From assembly GCF_019279795.1 (NCBI RefSeq), contig NC_056725.1, forward strand, positions 1,073,118,413-1,073,182,412: a stretch of DNA of 64,000 nucleotides, given 5' to 3'. Under the pieces are notes generated by a model. That model was not told the origin of the DNA. It made no database searches and worked only from the letters and a program-made list of their open reading frames with translations. This DNA comes from Protopterus annectens (taxonomy: Eukaryota > Chordata > Ceratodontiformes > Protopteridae). Below, one piece after another: positions 11,011 through 24,930 of the stretch. Every line of letters starts with the position of its first letter. The first letter of the stretch is position 1. The position numbers and the translations under genes are program-made.

Positions 11011-13699
11011 GTGGGTTTTGGTGTCCAATGATACTTCTAAGGTGAATGAAAGTGGCAGAACTTGTGAAGAAGGGCAATGTAAAGTGTACTGAGTGGGAAG
11101 AGTCTCCTAATACTTAGACCTATGGACAAACACACACATACAGGCAGGTGATGTGATATTATAAACCCAACCTCAGTACTGATACACAATGGAGCTCACC
11201 TTTTATGCTGGCACACGCAGCTATTTACAAATGGCATGCCATTGTCCACAGCAGAACATCACTATATGCCATTCAGGGTATCTGTGTGTGTGACTCACTC
11301 TATCTGTGTCCCCCTTTGTCTCTCTCTTTATCATTGTTTGTCTCTTAGTTCCCCACATCTATGTGTGTGCATGCTTGACATATGTTATCTGTTGCCCATA
11401 TATATGCATGTGTATCTCAAGCAACAGATGCAGATATGTCACATATGGGCCAGCTACAGTTAGCTGAGGGTAATCCTGTCTAATGTGTGTGTGTGTGTGT
11501 GGGGGGGGGCACAGTTGAGGTGTACATAGCTGTCTGTAGGCACAGACATATATACACAATACAGTCATATATTCCGATGTGAGTTCCAACATGTCATGTG
11601 ATTCTCTAAGTGTAGGAGCATGCCCAGTGTGACCTTCTATAGTTAGAGTGGGACTCCATTCCAGAGATAGGTGTGCTCCAGTCCAGTGTTTTTTGTGCTA
11701 CAGCCATACCTTTCAGGAGTACGCAGGACTTTCCTCAGAGTACTTGTTTTGTTTAGCAGACATTTTCTGACATATCTGTAGTCTGGAACTGCAATATATC
11801 ATGTCACTACCTTGTGCCAGACATCCTCAGAGGAATACTAGTTGTATGAATCACAGACCAATATTATGAGGGCAGCTATGTAAGTTCTTGCCCAACAAGG
11901 CCATTTGTGAGGTGTGGCTATAGCCAGTTTAGTAATGACACATGGCTGTGTAAGCAGTCCAGCAACGTGGTGATATACTGGCTGAGGATCTCCTGCTTGT
12001 GTGGTATCTTTCTAACCTTAGATGTCATATCCTTGTGTGAGCATACTTCTCACCTATAATTTTTTGGCAGGGTGTACATGTGTTTGGCTAGAAGTTTCAT
12101 CCTTTCTACATAAACTTCTGTTTTTATGGCAAGTTAGTTACATATAATTGAAGAATGATGTTACAAAATAATGACAGACATTACTGTTTCAGACTACATA
12201 ACCTTCAGACAATTCCCACTACTGCAAACCCCTCACCTTACTAACTTTCTCAGTATGTAAGGGTGATATTTACAACACATGCCTATCATTGTGCCTTTGT
12301 TTCACTTTTATTTCTGCCCTTGTCCAGACATCTTGCTGTCAGAGGTTGGGAGTTATGGGTGTGGGTACAGAGTGCATTCAACAGTGCAGGCATGTCAATT
12401 ATATGTAAGAGCAAACATAAGAAAAAAGGATTATTGAGAATGACCACTGGCAATGGTATCAAAAACACTTATATTCATTAAAGCCCTGACACCTCTGCTA
12501 CACATCCTTCAAGATGTCACAAATACGTGTAGTATATTCCACATAGCACTGTGACTTCCAGGTATGTCAGTGGCAGAGCAGTGGGTGTCACTGACATGCA
12601 TAACAGTTGACACTGCAGGTATCTGCACATAGCCCTGTCAAAGGCAGCAGTGTACCTAGGGCACTACAAGACAACTGTAAGGAGAATGTGCTGGCCAGAC
12701 CCAGACAGTATTAACCACACATGTACATGACTCATTGACCCCTGCATATTGTGGACAGACATGTTTTTATGTGTATTGGCACAGTCCTGCCAATGTGTGC
12801 TATGCTGCTATTTCCTGGCAAACATACATGTTACTGCATTTGTGTGGGTATATGGGAGGAGGCACAACTGCCAGCTGTACACATTTGCACAGACTGTGCT
12901 ATTTGCTTTACATTTTGGTTCCATTTACCATACTATTGTGTCCTGCCTTGGAGACTAGAGGCATATCAGTAAAGAGCCCAGGTCAGAGTGTACTGGCATA
13001 CATTTGAGTTTCAGATTTCTTACCCTACATAGCCTTACTGCAAATGTGTGTCCTACTGCACTATCATTGTGTGAGTCTGTAGGGGGATAATTCAACATTG
13101 CCACCATTTGTGTGCCTTTAGCAGACATTTATCTGTGGTTTCCTACTGCTGACTTCCTGTGTGGATGTGAGGGGTGGTTATGGGACCCCCACCCTGACAT
13201 CCATGCCTGTGACTTATGACCCCCCCCCCAGTTAGTTGTCCCCACACATATATTGCAGTAGGAGTTGCCACCTTGTGTACTACTGCACAGTGTGTGGAGG
13301 TCAGTTTTGGACAGACATTTCCTGGTGTCCCACATAGCTGTCAGTTGTGTGTTGCTATCCCAGTAGGCCACTCCATTCCTTTGCATGCATGCATGAAGCA
13401 TTACCATAGATATGCTAACAAAACATACTAATACATTAATTTATTGTTAAGAAGACTGACTTAACTTGTGCTTGTGGCAGTTGTGAGGACGGTGCTTGAG
13501 AGCTGCCTATGTTGGATGCACACAGTACACTGCCTATACATGGTAAGTTACAGGTAATGTGATGTGTGCGTCATCCATTTTACTGTGTGTGTGAGTAGGA
13601 AAAAGGTATCAGTCCCTGGGGTCCCTATAGTATCAGTGTGTGTGCTATGCTTTGCCTCTTTGCCAAGGCCTGAGCATACTGGGCATGCCTCTGTCTGCC
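11011..13699. other. Non-coding, possible Harbinger interior, nothing firm
   Basis: No frame with a recognisable domain was found. Position suggests this may be internal or intronic sequence of the Harbinger element whose transposase starts to the right, because it lies directly 3' of the transposase on the minus strand. A short (GT)n occurs at 11,485-11,502. No matching terminus was identified. Confidence 0.3.
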
Positions 13700-13990
13700 T
13701 ACAGGAACTGACTCAGGGGGCCTCCTCTTGTGAGCCCCTCAGTGCCTGTGGGGACCCTGGCAATAGTGGTGGGCTGTGTGGCACTTCCCTGTACTGTTCC
13801 TGCTGCAGCTTTTCTGCAGGATCATATTATGTAGCATGACACATACTATGAACATGTGTGCACATGTGGCTGGAGAATACTGCTGCAAGGCTCCACCAGA
13901 TATGTCAAGGCAGAGGAGCCATGACTTGAGCATTCCAAACACATGCTCTATAATAATCCTGGTTTGTGCATGTGCCTCATTATAGCATTC

Positions 13991-14055
<65 letters not shown>

Positions 14056-14870
14056 TTTTTGATGGGTGTCATCATCCACCACTCCAGTTCATAGCCAGCA
14101 TCCCCCATTAGATGGCCATATGGGATGCCCCCACTGGCAAATGCCTGGTACAGCTGTGATGAATGCCAGATGCCAGCACACACATTCATGATAATGCCCT
14201 AGGCATTGCACATGACTTGGCATTTGATGGAGGGGGTCCCTTGCAGTTTATGTAGACCCTACTCTGTTCACTGACTGTTGCTTTGATATGGATGTGCGTG
14301 CAGTCTATGGCACCCAGAATCTCCAGATATTCTGCTACATGTTGGAAGAGACACATATTGGTTGTCCTGTCCTCATGGGTGTTGGGGAAGTAAATGTGCT
14401 CACTGGCATGTGGTAGCATGGCATCCAGGAACTGGTGGAATACCCTGGATGCAGATGCCTGTGAGACCCCCATGATGTCCTCAGTAGGTCTTTGGAAAGT
14501 GCCTGTAGGTAGAATTCTTAAGGCTACACATACCTTTGTATCCAATGGGATGGGTTCCACTCTGTTGGCTCTAGATCTGAGTTGAGGCCGACACAACTTG
14601 GTGATTTGCTGAAGTATCCACCATGTAGTGTTCTACTATCTCCAGATTATGTAGCCCCTGGTAAGTTACCCTGAGTCTGAACACTCTTCTCCTCCTCCTT
14701 GGTCTGTGGCAGTTGTTGGCATTATGCTCCTCTCTGCCGTCAGCCTCTAGCACATACTGATGGATCAAAGGAATGGCAGCCCCTAACATTTTACCAGTTA
14801 AAATCCCCCCACATGTGTACACTATTGGTGCTGAGTTTGTGAGAAAAACCAGACTGTAAGGTGTTTCCAT
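13700..14870 (-). pseudogene. PIF/Harbinger DDE transposase (HARBI1-like), broken
   Basis: The minus strand encodes a PIF/Harbinger transposase in pieces. An N-terminal part ends in RRRRRVFRLRVTYQGLHNLE. The core follows with TGTFQRPTEDIMGVSQASAS and LGAIDCTHIHIKA (first Asp). After a frameshift and a TAG near 14,200 come IWHSSQLYQAFASGGIPYG and MGDAGYELEWWMMTPI (second Asp). After a (CA)n tract come YNEAHAQTRIIIEHVFGMLK (Glu) and GGALQQYSPATCAHM. So the DDE triad is present, but it is spread over at least three frames. It would have acted with a Myb-like partner such as those at 0.7 and 59.7 kb. The C-terminus ends near 13,700. Confidence 0.8.
13992..14053. repeat. (GT)n microsatellite inside the transposase
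   Basis: A pure gt tract (ca on the coding strand) lies between the second Asp block and the Glu block of the Harbinger transposase. In the coding frame it would add a run of His-Thr pairs, and it puts the flanks out of frame. Confidence 0.95.
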
Positions 14871-15520
14871 ATTTTGTACTATTGTGCTGCAGATGCTGCC
14901 TGTATGATTGGCTGACTGTGATGTATTCCACCTGCCAGCTATGTTATTTGTACTTGATTGTTTTAATTCTATTTTCCTTTTTTTTTTCTTTTACCCCTTC
15001 TCATTTCCTCCCCTTTTAAGTCATGAGGTGGCTGTGCAAACCTGGTGCCCAAATGTAAACAGTCCTGGTATTTCCTTTTTTTTTTATACTGGGTGCGCAC
15101 CGCACAAACCTGTTTAGGTAATGTAAACAGGGAGAAATGACCCTCCTCTAGGCATGAACATGCTCCTCAGTTCATGGAATAAGTGAATACAGCCTCAGAC
15201 ACACACCCCTGATTAGCTGTGCTTAGCTAAACTTATCTCTGCACCTTAGGGCTCTAATGTGCTTACAACATGGCTTACACACCCCCTTTTCATGTCTGTT
15301 GCTCTTCCTAGTTGCAGCATTGTGCTAAAGTACCTACACGGTTAGGTGCAGTTTGGGACTTAGAAGATTTTTGTGATTCAGTAAATTTCCCCTCATTTGC
15401 ATAGCTCAATGCCTTAGTCCATAGTTACTGCACTTACACAAAGCATTTCCCCTTGACAACCACTGTTCCCTGGTATTGTTTTCATTCTAAATTCCATAGA
15501 CTATAATGGTAAAATGCAGA
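14871..15520. other. Upstream flank of transposase, T-rich, non-coding
   Basis: This holds two long T tracts (about 14,976 and 15,078) and a gcttagct-containing stretch at 15,215-15,235 that recalls the gcttagca subrepeats near the other Harbinger copies. It may be the 5' end of the same transposon. No terminus or target duplication was found. Confidence 0.35.
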
Positions 15521-15800
15521 TTTCCCTTAAAATTGAGTTTTTTCATTTTTTTTAAATTTTTGGCACAATCTCATGTGCGCGCCTATGCTTAAATGGCCAA
15601 GATCGGCCCAAAAAATATATATTTGATTTTTATAAAAACAAAACAGTTTTTCATACCAATGGCCATATGGTTGGCCATTGGCATGCCTAAACACTATAAT
15701 ACATGCTTTTTTGAGAGATGTCATGCCTGTGTTTTGTTATTTGCAGAAATGTATTCAGTTAGTAAACGAATACATTTCTGCAAATAACACTGTTCTTGTA
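15520..15800. mobile_element. Small hairpin-rich element
   Basis: This contains a perfect inverted repeat with 21-bp arms (15,736-15,756 and 15,768-15,788) and an 11-nt loop, and a second one at 15,656-15,681 (ccaatggcca / tggccattgg). The pattern is that of a small foldback MITE, but ends and target duplication are unclear. Confidence 0.4.
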
Positions 15801-16554
15801 AGGATACCTGGGTGCTTGGTGAATCTCTAATTCACCTCATTTGCATGTTTTTTACCAGAATTCTGCCACCATATCTGTGCAGGAACAGTGTAGGCACGCT
15901 TGTGCACATCAGATCAGCTGTTTGCTGGATCGCCCACCGGCCGTGTTCTGTGCATGAACTGCTACATTGTTCTGCATGGAAATTTCACCTTAATGAATCC
16001 TGGGGTATATTTCTTTCCTTAGTCATGATTTTTTATTTATGTCATCACTGAATCAAAAGGTATGAAAGTAACTCTAAAATTTGGTGCAGAAAATCTTGAT
16101 CCCATGGTCTCTTGCATTCTAGCAGGTTCCAGTTCAACCAGGCTTTCTTCAATTATTTCCTCCACAGTTACTACAGTGTACTATTAGTTAGAATTTATAT
16201 TTTAAAATGATGTGGAAAATGTCTAAAAATTAAGAAACGAGTACAACAAATACTAGAAAACCAGAAAAAAAGCAATTTGTATGGCAGGGTAGTACAGGGT
16301 GAGGGAAAAAAGGTTTGCTGGTTGGACATTGGGAGTGCCATGGTGTTCTTTTCATCAGGCTATATTCATCTAATGGGAGTCCTGTTTGAAATAAAATAAT
16401 AACCACTGCTTATACTGAGATAAATTATCTGGTGATGTGATTACATTTCCTACAATATACATTTCCATACAATGATTGAAATCAAGTCACTGAGCCTTTG
16501 TTACTGTGCTGATAAACCTACCAAGTGAACTGAACCTATGAAGGAGTATCAGAA

Positions 16555-17275
16555 GGTGGTACCGCTCAATGCGAGACTTAACAAGAAACTCCACTCCCTG
16601 CAACTCATCCTTTTCTGAAGAGTGTAGACATCTGTGTAGTAACAGAGACATGGTTTAAAGTCACAGATAGTACCCCAGCAATATAAGGTTACAATGCCTT
16701 TCATACCTTTAGACAACTACTGCACAGGAGGGAATTAAAGTTGGAGGAGTTTCAGTCTATATTAAAACCAACCTCACATCCAGTCTAGTTAAAGTGTATG
16801 ATCCACTGGAACTCATACATGTGCAACTCACCATAAACAGGGCTGTACCATATCCTTGCAACCTATAGGTCTCTGTCTAGTTCCAAAAAACCCATACTAT
16901 CAATCTCAATTTACTGCAGTCCCTCAACGTTCATCCCAATACGATATACATAGGGGATCTCAACTACCCCAATGTAAATTAGGAATCCCATACCACTTCT
17001 AATGCACATTAACATCAACATGCTGGAACTGTTGATCCATTCTCCAACCAGGGGTACAAACATCCTGATCTGGTACTGACGAACATGGGGAGGCTGATGT
17101 TCCTTGCTCAATGTAATGTCATCACTTATCAAATCTGACTATAAGGCAGTATTACTTGAAATAAAAATTAAATCTGTGGAATCAGCAAAACTAAAAGCCT
17201 TTAGGAACCATTTTAAGGTTAAACTCTCTTTATTAAGCAATACCTTGACTTCCAATAGCAGCTGGAAAAAAGTCT
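16555..17275 (+). pseudogene. Old CR1 endonuclease fragment
   Basis: Several plus-strand frames give the CR1 endonuclease in order. These are a start block around aatgcgagacttaacaagaa, VVTETWFKVTDSTPAI (about 16,636-16,685), GYNAFHTF, IGDLNYPNV (about 16,952-16,980) and a late block KSDYKAV where the family has SDH. Many stops and frameshifts mark it as much older than LINEs A-C. It may belong to the same decayed insertion as the RT end at 18.7 kb. Confidence 0.65.
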
Positions 17276-18310
17276 TCCACAACATGTCTTAGATGCCTGC
17301 ACATCTATATTAACATTTGATGCTAACTGAGTTTTTCCAAAAAACAATAGGAAACAAACTAACACAAAGCTGAAAACCACAGTTTTATTATGTGTCTGAA
17401 ATAATTTAGGCTCTTGGTGTATATATTCTGAAAACAACTGCCTTATAATACCAAACAACATTATGCATTCAGCAGAAATATTCTGTTTTGATATTTACAC
17501 ATGACACTTTACTGTTTTGATTATATCAGCATACCACTGGTTATTGAGAGGTGGAGGTCCTATGAACCTTTCTTTATATGTAACAGGAGCAAGAATACTT
17601 AAAAAAACTTTCTTCAGCAATCATTGCCGACTGAAACATTTAAAATGTATTCAAAGGGACAAATCTTTTTTTTTTTTTCCTTTTGCAAGTCAGGTTTCAG
17701 GCACCCTCACAGCACTACACTTATTTTTGCCCAGGCCACATTTGAAGAACATCGGTGATGGCAAAAATACAACATAACTGAGTACAGTGGTCTTCAGGAA
17801 TCACTGTTTTTGATCCAACTGGATTAGGCAAGTGATTTCTGAGAGACCTCTCCTTGACAAAACATACCTACAGTGAATGGTGCCTAGGAGTCCCATTCAT
17901 TATATTTGTTAAGTAAATGGGAATGACTCATGGAAATCAGGCTGTAATATATTCTGTCACTGTGTATGTATAATAGCTTTCAGAAGGCTAACAGAGGCAC
18001 ATAACAGGTTCCCAGGACATTGGTAGTCATGAATTTAAGCAAACAGACCAACCTTTTTATATTACTTCACATAAAGAAGTAAAGTTATATTAATAATACA
18101 GACATTATGTTGTGTTGCACTGCCTAGTAATTCCAGACCACAAAAATAAACGAAACACCTGTATGTGCCACATGCATGATGAGTGGTTTCTGGGCTTTAT
18201 ACATAGTTCTTCTGATTGAGAATACCATACAGGTTCATGGTTTCATACTATTTTTGAGCTATATTTAATCACTCTGTCCCCAAGCCATGCTCCCATATGT
18301 GAATCTGAAG
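17276..18310. other. Non-coding, nothing recognised
   Basis: No domain-bearing frame or clear repeat structure was recognised between the CR1 endonuclease fragment and the microsatellite. Confidence 0.4.
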
Positions 18311-18317
18311 AGACACT

Positions 18318-18321
<4 letters not shown>

Positions 18322-18395
<74 letters not shown>
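18322..18395. repeat. (GT)n microsatellite with (GA) end
   Basis: This is a near-pure gt tract ending in a short gagaga run. Confidence 0.95.
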
Positions 18396-18403
<8 letters not shown>

Positions 18404-18689
18404 CTTGCATGTGTGGATGTATGTGTTTGAGTACACTGTTATCACTGTTATTTGTATTTCTGTACTCAAGCACATGCATGTGTGTGGGTAACACATGAGT
18501 GTTTTATAAATCTACTTAGTGAGCATGCTTGATATCACTATTTTTCTAATGTAACTACTATTTTAGTTGCAGGATTAATGTTTCCACAGTATTTCCTTGC
18601 ACTGAATGATAACTCCACAATGATGCAGTCTAGTAGCCTAAAGGAGATGCTATGGAAAGAGTATAGCAGAAATATACCAAAGGCACTCG

Positions 18690-18990
18690 TGGATGTGAAC
18701 ATTTACGTTAGTATGAAAGACTAAAATATCTGAACTTGTACAGTGTCTCATATAGATATTTAAGAGGAGACTTTTTTCAGGTACATAGGACATTTAGAGA
18801 CAATTACCTCTGGGGATGTTGGATTATCAAAAAGTCATAGATAATCATGAAACAACCTATATAGAAGATAATTTAGGAATGAGAGGCCAACTAATTGGTT
18901 CTCTGAGAAAACAGCTGATGCTTGGAAAAAACTGTCAAATTACATTAAAAAAGACTAGTTTAGATATTTTTAAATATGACCCAAACACTT
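18690..18990 (+). pseudogene. Old CR1 reverse transcriptase C-terminal fragment
   Basis: Frames around 18,715-18,790 read a C-terminal RT block like LYSVSYRYLRGDFF, matching the YRLLRGDL block of LINE A. The stretch 18,870-18,985 resembles the last CR1 residues before the 3' UTR (a QLIGSLRKQ...W..LP-like block followed by a conserved LDIFK-like end). It is heavily decayed. It could be the far end of the insertion that starts at 16.55 kb. Confidence 0.5.
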
Positions 18991-19039
18991 ACTAGGGGAA
19001 TAACTGCAGGTTAGTAGGCATTATTGGCCATACATGAAA

Positions 19040-19690
19040 TATTATAGCAATAACACACGCCTGGGTGTGGGTAATGCTGTATTTACCCACGGTTGGTGTG
19101 GTTGGGTTATGAGGGCAAAGCCCGAGTGGCCCAACAAAGCCAACCATGGGTAAATCCAGCATTACCCACACCCAGAAGTGGGTTATTGCTATTATACAAT
19201 GACATTATTTAAGAAAAAAAATAATTACTTTTCTTAAATAATGGCATTGTATAATGCCTCCTTGCTGCCCTTCCACAGCTGTCTGGTATTCTGCGGCAGT
19301 TCTGATGTACTGCACATGTGTATGCCTACGCAGTACATCAGAGCTGTGGGCAAAAGCAATGGAGAAAGCAAGATCTCTGTTGCTTTTTACAAACTGTTTA
19401 GCTATGTTAAAGGAGTTTAACATAGCGATACTGCTTTAAAAAAAGCAATGGAGAATCTCCGTTGCTTTTTTTAAAGCTGTCTCACTATGTTAAAGGAGTT
19501 TAACATAGTGAGATAGTGTGAAGCAACGGAGATCTTGCGTTCTCCATTGCTGCAAAAAAAGAGTTATAGTAATGAAAAAGTCCGGGTGACCAGACCTTTT
19601 TCCATTACTATAACTCCGATTTACAACGTGCATGCTGACCAATCAGCATGCACATTTTTGAATATCAATGGGGGTTCATTGTATAATTGT
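19040..19690. mobile_element. Multi-hairpin foldback element, copy 2
   Basis: This is a chain of at least six inverted repeats. They are 19,047-19,192 (gggtgtgggtaatgctg / cagcattacccacaccc), 19,190-19,258 (cattatttaag / cttaaataatg) and 19,275-19,352 (ctgatgtactgc / gcagtacatcag). Next come 19,360-19,550 (paired tatgttaaaggagtttaacata loops inside gcaatggaga arms), 19,560-19,615 (gagttatagtaatg / cattactataactc) and 19,629-19,655 (gtgcatgctg / cagcatgcac). The order matches copy 1 at 4.4 kb. No protein is encoded. Superfamily unknown. Confidence 0.65.
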
Positions 19691-19774
19691 ATGTATATAT
19701 GTATATGTATATATGTACGTATGTCTCTCAAAATGCTGCAACCTACATGGCAACGAGCAGCATGGGAGCCTAAA

Positions 19775-20114
19775 TAGGGTTACCACCTGTCCCACTTTGC
19801 GAGGGGCAGTCCCTCTTTGGGCAGTTGTGTCCTGCAAAAAATTTTAAAAATGGCAAATGTCCTGAGATTGTAGGACAAAATTATTTCCTATATTTTACTT
19901 AATAGTTGCATAAAACAGTTATTCTGTATCTAAAATACCTAAATGTTATAAGAAACAGAATAAGCAACTAAAATTCTACAAGAATAAGCTTTTATTTAGG
20001 CAAAAAAGTTAAGTTCTATCCTTTGTACTGACTGTGGGTATGTGTTGGCCTGTAAAATCTGATGTTTGTACCAAAAATGTCCCACTTTGGCCATTTGAAA
20101 AGGTGGCAACCCTA
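19775..20114. mobile_element. hAT-type MITE, 340 bp, with 8-bp target duplication
   Basis: The ends are inverted: tagggttaccacct at 19,775 and aggtggcaacccta at 20,101-20,114 (one mismatch over 14 bp). The element is flanked by a perfect direct repeat agcctaaa at 19,767-19,774 and 20,115-20,122. Eight-bp duplications are the hallmark of hAT transposition. Inside there is a second inverted similarity, with tgtcccacttt near both ends. No ORF is present, so it depends on a transposase from elsewhere. Confidence 0.8.
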
Positions 20115-20415
20115 AGCCTAAATGAAAAATGTAAATACAAGGAGGGCTCTATTGTTAATTGAAAAATAAGTCACTCAAAAGAGACAAGTTATGTGTCAGC
20201 TTGGTGCTATGGATAAAGAAATGGGAAGTAAATCCTTAGAACTGAAAACTCAATTGCATTCTGATAAGGACCACACTTCAGATCATTATAGTTTCTGAGA
20301 AAAACATAACAGTACCACTACACATGCAATTGTTGTACTTTTACATTTCCAGTTACTTTACATTAATCTTGTAATGGAGTGTCACACACACACATACACT
20401 GCATCACATAGACAG

Positions 20416-20417
<2 letters not shown>

Positions 20418-20486
<69 letters not shown>
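20418..20486. repeat. (CA)n microsatellite
   Basis: This is a pure ca tract of about 68 bp. Confidence 0.95.
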
Positions 20487-21880
<1,394 letters not shown>

Positions 21881-21884
21881 TGGC

Positions 21885-22205
21885 TCTATTTCAAATGAGC
21901 AAATGCTCATTTGAGTGAAACCCATATAACCGAGATGAAGTTACCGAAAATTCAAATTAATGAAATCTCAAAAGAATTAAATCCAAAAACCTGAAAATCA
22001 TTTACTGCAAAACCTTCAAACAGCTACAACACCATACCACTACTAACCATTCCCATAAGTCTACAGTACAGTAAAGCAACATGACAAAAAATGTAACTAC
22101 ATCATGTCTGCAGGGGGGCAAGGCCCCCTACACCCACCACACCCCCTATAACTTAATTATACCAACACTGAGATCGTACTATCTTGTGGAAAAGGGCATA
22201 TTTCC
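21885..22205. mobile_element. Shared-core MITE, copy M1
   Basis: Near its left end is a short hairpin (aaatgagcaaatgctcattt). Its core at about 22,110-22,180 (ggggggcaaggccccct, acccaccacaccccctata, ataccaacactgagatc) is the reverse complement of the core in the MITEs at 26.8 and 63.9 kb and in direct agreement with that at 40.3 kb. The right terminus could not be fixed. Confidence 0.5.
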
Positions 22206-22714
22206 ATCCAGATAGCTACTGCTGCAACAGACTGCAGGTCAGCAACTGTTTTGGGTTTCTGGGTTTAGATATTAAACATTGCACATAATTTACAGCCATT
22301 TATAGGCCATCAAATTCTGAAGTGGTTAAGTTTAATTTCACTTATTCAGTGATATAGTATGAAAACCTTGCCAGGGAATCCTCGATTGAGACAAGGCCTA
22401 TGAGGTGATTAAGTTGCATTTAACCAGGCTGTGGCATTATTTAGATATGTGAGTTCATCCTTTTTAACTACAGTGTAAACCTTTCCTCATACCAGTTTTA
22501 TATTTACAGTTTTTTGAGGCAAATTTGGAGTGCATTTCAGATTATTCAAATTATTGCACAATTTGAAATGACTATTTCCTCTGTTATTCACTATGTCATT
22601 TTAGCACGGAGAGATTCCTCAACATTACAGGCATGAACTTTTGTTAAACTTACCTGCAAATGAAAGGAGACTGGGGCAAACCGTGATGTGTAAGATTATT
22701 TCTGATAAATTATT

Positions 22715-22785
22715 GTCAGAATTAGAAAGGTTAGGACTAGGATCCTTTAAAACCTATAAACCTATGAACCATATATCACCATGTT
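22715..22785 (+). mobile_element. Possible CR1 3' tip
   Basis: The phrase aaacctataaacctatgaac resembles the short repeated tail at the 3' tips of LINEs B and C (cctatgaacctat). There is no coding sequence left of it that supports the call. Confidence 0.35.
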
Positions 22786-22949
22786 TATATTGAAAATATG
22801 TCCTAAACTACCGGCAACATGATGTTCTATTACAATAAAGTAAAAGCTATACATGAAAACATGTGTTGTGATGTAATTAATGTAAACATATATTCAGGGT
22901 TTGATTTCATGCATAAAGCAGTGATCAATACATTTGAACAACTAAGTCT

Positions 22950-23520
22950 TAATGTAATCTTGAAAAATATGTTTTTCTGTATGTTTTACAAGTAGGAAAT
23001 GGCAAGTATCATCCAGGAAAAGTACAGGTCATATTCTAGGTTACAGTCAGGTTTTCCCACAGGCCTGTGTCTTGGGACCATTTCTCTTTAAGTTGTAACA
23101 TTCAGATTTATATCTTTCATTGAAGGTGTTCTATAGTCTGTATGCAGATGATATGAAAGTGGGAAAATCTCATTAAATGTTATGGATTGGGCATTCCTGA
23201 AAAATAACTTGACTAAACAGAAAATGCAGGCACCAATGAATAATATGGTAAGAATACATAAAAACTAAGCATATGAGATTGGGAAGACATAGATTGATTG
23301 GAATATATTTAATGCAACACAGGGTGATTGTATCTGTTGTTCATTTAAGGACCTTGATTTACTGATAGATAAAGCTTTTGAGTTTCTCCAGTCATATAAA
23401 AAAAGTTTAACAACAGTTATAAAACAATAGGCTACATAAAAAGACTCAATGTCTAAATATCAGAAATGGTAAAATTAATGGTAGCAAATTACTTCTACTC
23501 TGATACCCTGATTTCTTTAT
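22950..23520 (+). pseudogene. Old non-LTR reverse transcriptase fragment
   Basis: At 23,045-23,090 a frame reads like SGFPTGLCLG, the SGVPQGSVLGP block of RTs. At about 23,140-23,160 tatgcagatgatatgaaagt reads YADDMKV, the catalytic palm motif. Around 23,350-23,390 a KDLDLLIDKAFEF-like block matches the DLGTQVDSSLSF block of CR1. Order and spacing fit a CR1-group RT. Numerous stops make it an old relic. Confidence 0.55.
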
Positions 23521-24803
23521 CTGTCCCACACTGTGAATCTTATAAGTGATCCCAGGTGCTTCATCTCAATCTATAGCTTCCAAAACTAACTTGCCTTTTT
23601 TGCCTTCTTTGCCAGGTTTCTGTACCACAAAATAGTACTAGTCACACCACCATTTTTGCATACCTTACTTACTTTGTGCATATAACACTTTGTCTAACTG
23701 TTCCGTAAACTCCTATACTCAATTATTTAGAATATATCGACATTTTACAGACTATATGATAATCTAATAATTCAATTATTTATATATGTACGTATATGTG
23801 TGTGTGGGTTTTGAAAGATATTGATTGGGGGCTGCTGAGAGCAACTAAAACACATTATTATGAGTCTTGCAATCTAACTCCTATTTGTCAAGTAAGGGGA
23901 TATAGGTGAATTCTTATGAAAGTAGTTCAAGCTTGGCATCTGAAAAAGAACTGTTTGTTGACATGATTGATGTGTGTACAGTAAGGAAAGAATTACTGTC
24001 AATGTAGAGTAAACATGTGTTGCAGAAGGAGAAACAACTATTCAGAAAAGTTATCGATTTATGGCTAGAGTATTGTGTTTAAAATGGACATCAGTGCAGA
24101 ATGTAATATTTGCAATGAGAGTCCTTTTAAGGCTTTGTGAATGAAATATGGACTGTGCAGTTCCATGGTTTCACACTTGCCATACCATATTCAAGATATA
24201 GATTCATCCCTTAGTGAAATAAAATGAACACAGATACCAATACAAAACATATCACATAATGTATTGTTTCAAGAGATGGCATTCCCACAAGATGACATCC
24301 TTAAGAGAGCTATATGCCAGAAGTTGAAAATAGTAAAATTAATTCAGGCTGTCCTAACAAAAGTTTCTGATTGTCATGTCAGTGCAGTGTTTAAAACTGC
24401 TGCAAAACAATGAGTGTTGCCAAGGTGTGTAATGTGCAGAGTCTCAGACAATGTGAAGCATATATTCATGATGTCATGATGAATTTACTGTGCATGTTTT
24501 AAACATTGCAGTAAAATTGCCAGGGAAAGAAACAGTGCCAAAATAAATCAAAACCTTGATGGGAAAATATAATGATTTTTGGCATAATACAATATTGCAA
24601 CTAAGCTGAATCGTGATGTTCCTTCTATAGTGTATTTATTGGCATATGCTGCAGTGGCTAGGAGGCAAGGAAATGAGAAGGTGCTCAAATGTGTGGAAGA
24701 ATTAGATCTTATTACCAAGAAAAATGAACCAATAGACAGGACTAGCATTAATGATAACATCGTTGAAATCAAATGATATACATAAATACATACACACACT
24801 CAT

Positions 24804-24805
<2 letters not shown>

Positions 24806-24865
<60 letters not shown>

Positions 24866-24930
24866 GTGCATGTGTGCATGCGTGCGTGCGTGTGTGTGTG
24901 TGTGTGTGTGTGTGCGTGTGTGTGTGTGTG
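24806..24930. repeat. (GT)n microsatellite with gcgtgc interruptions
   Basis: This is a gt tract of about 125 bp with gtgcatgcgtgcgtgc-type variants in the middle. It lies within the gypsy remnant. Confidence 0.95.
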
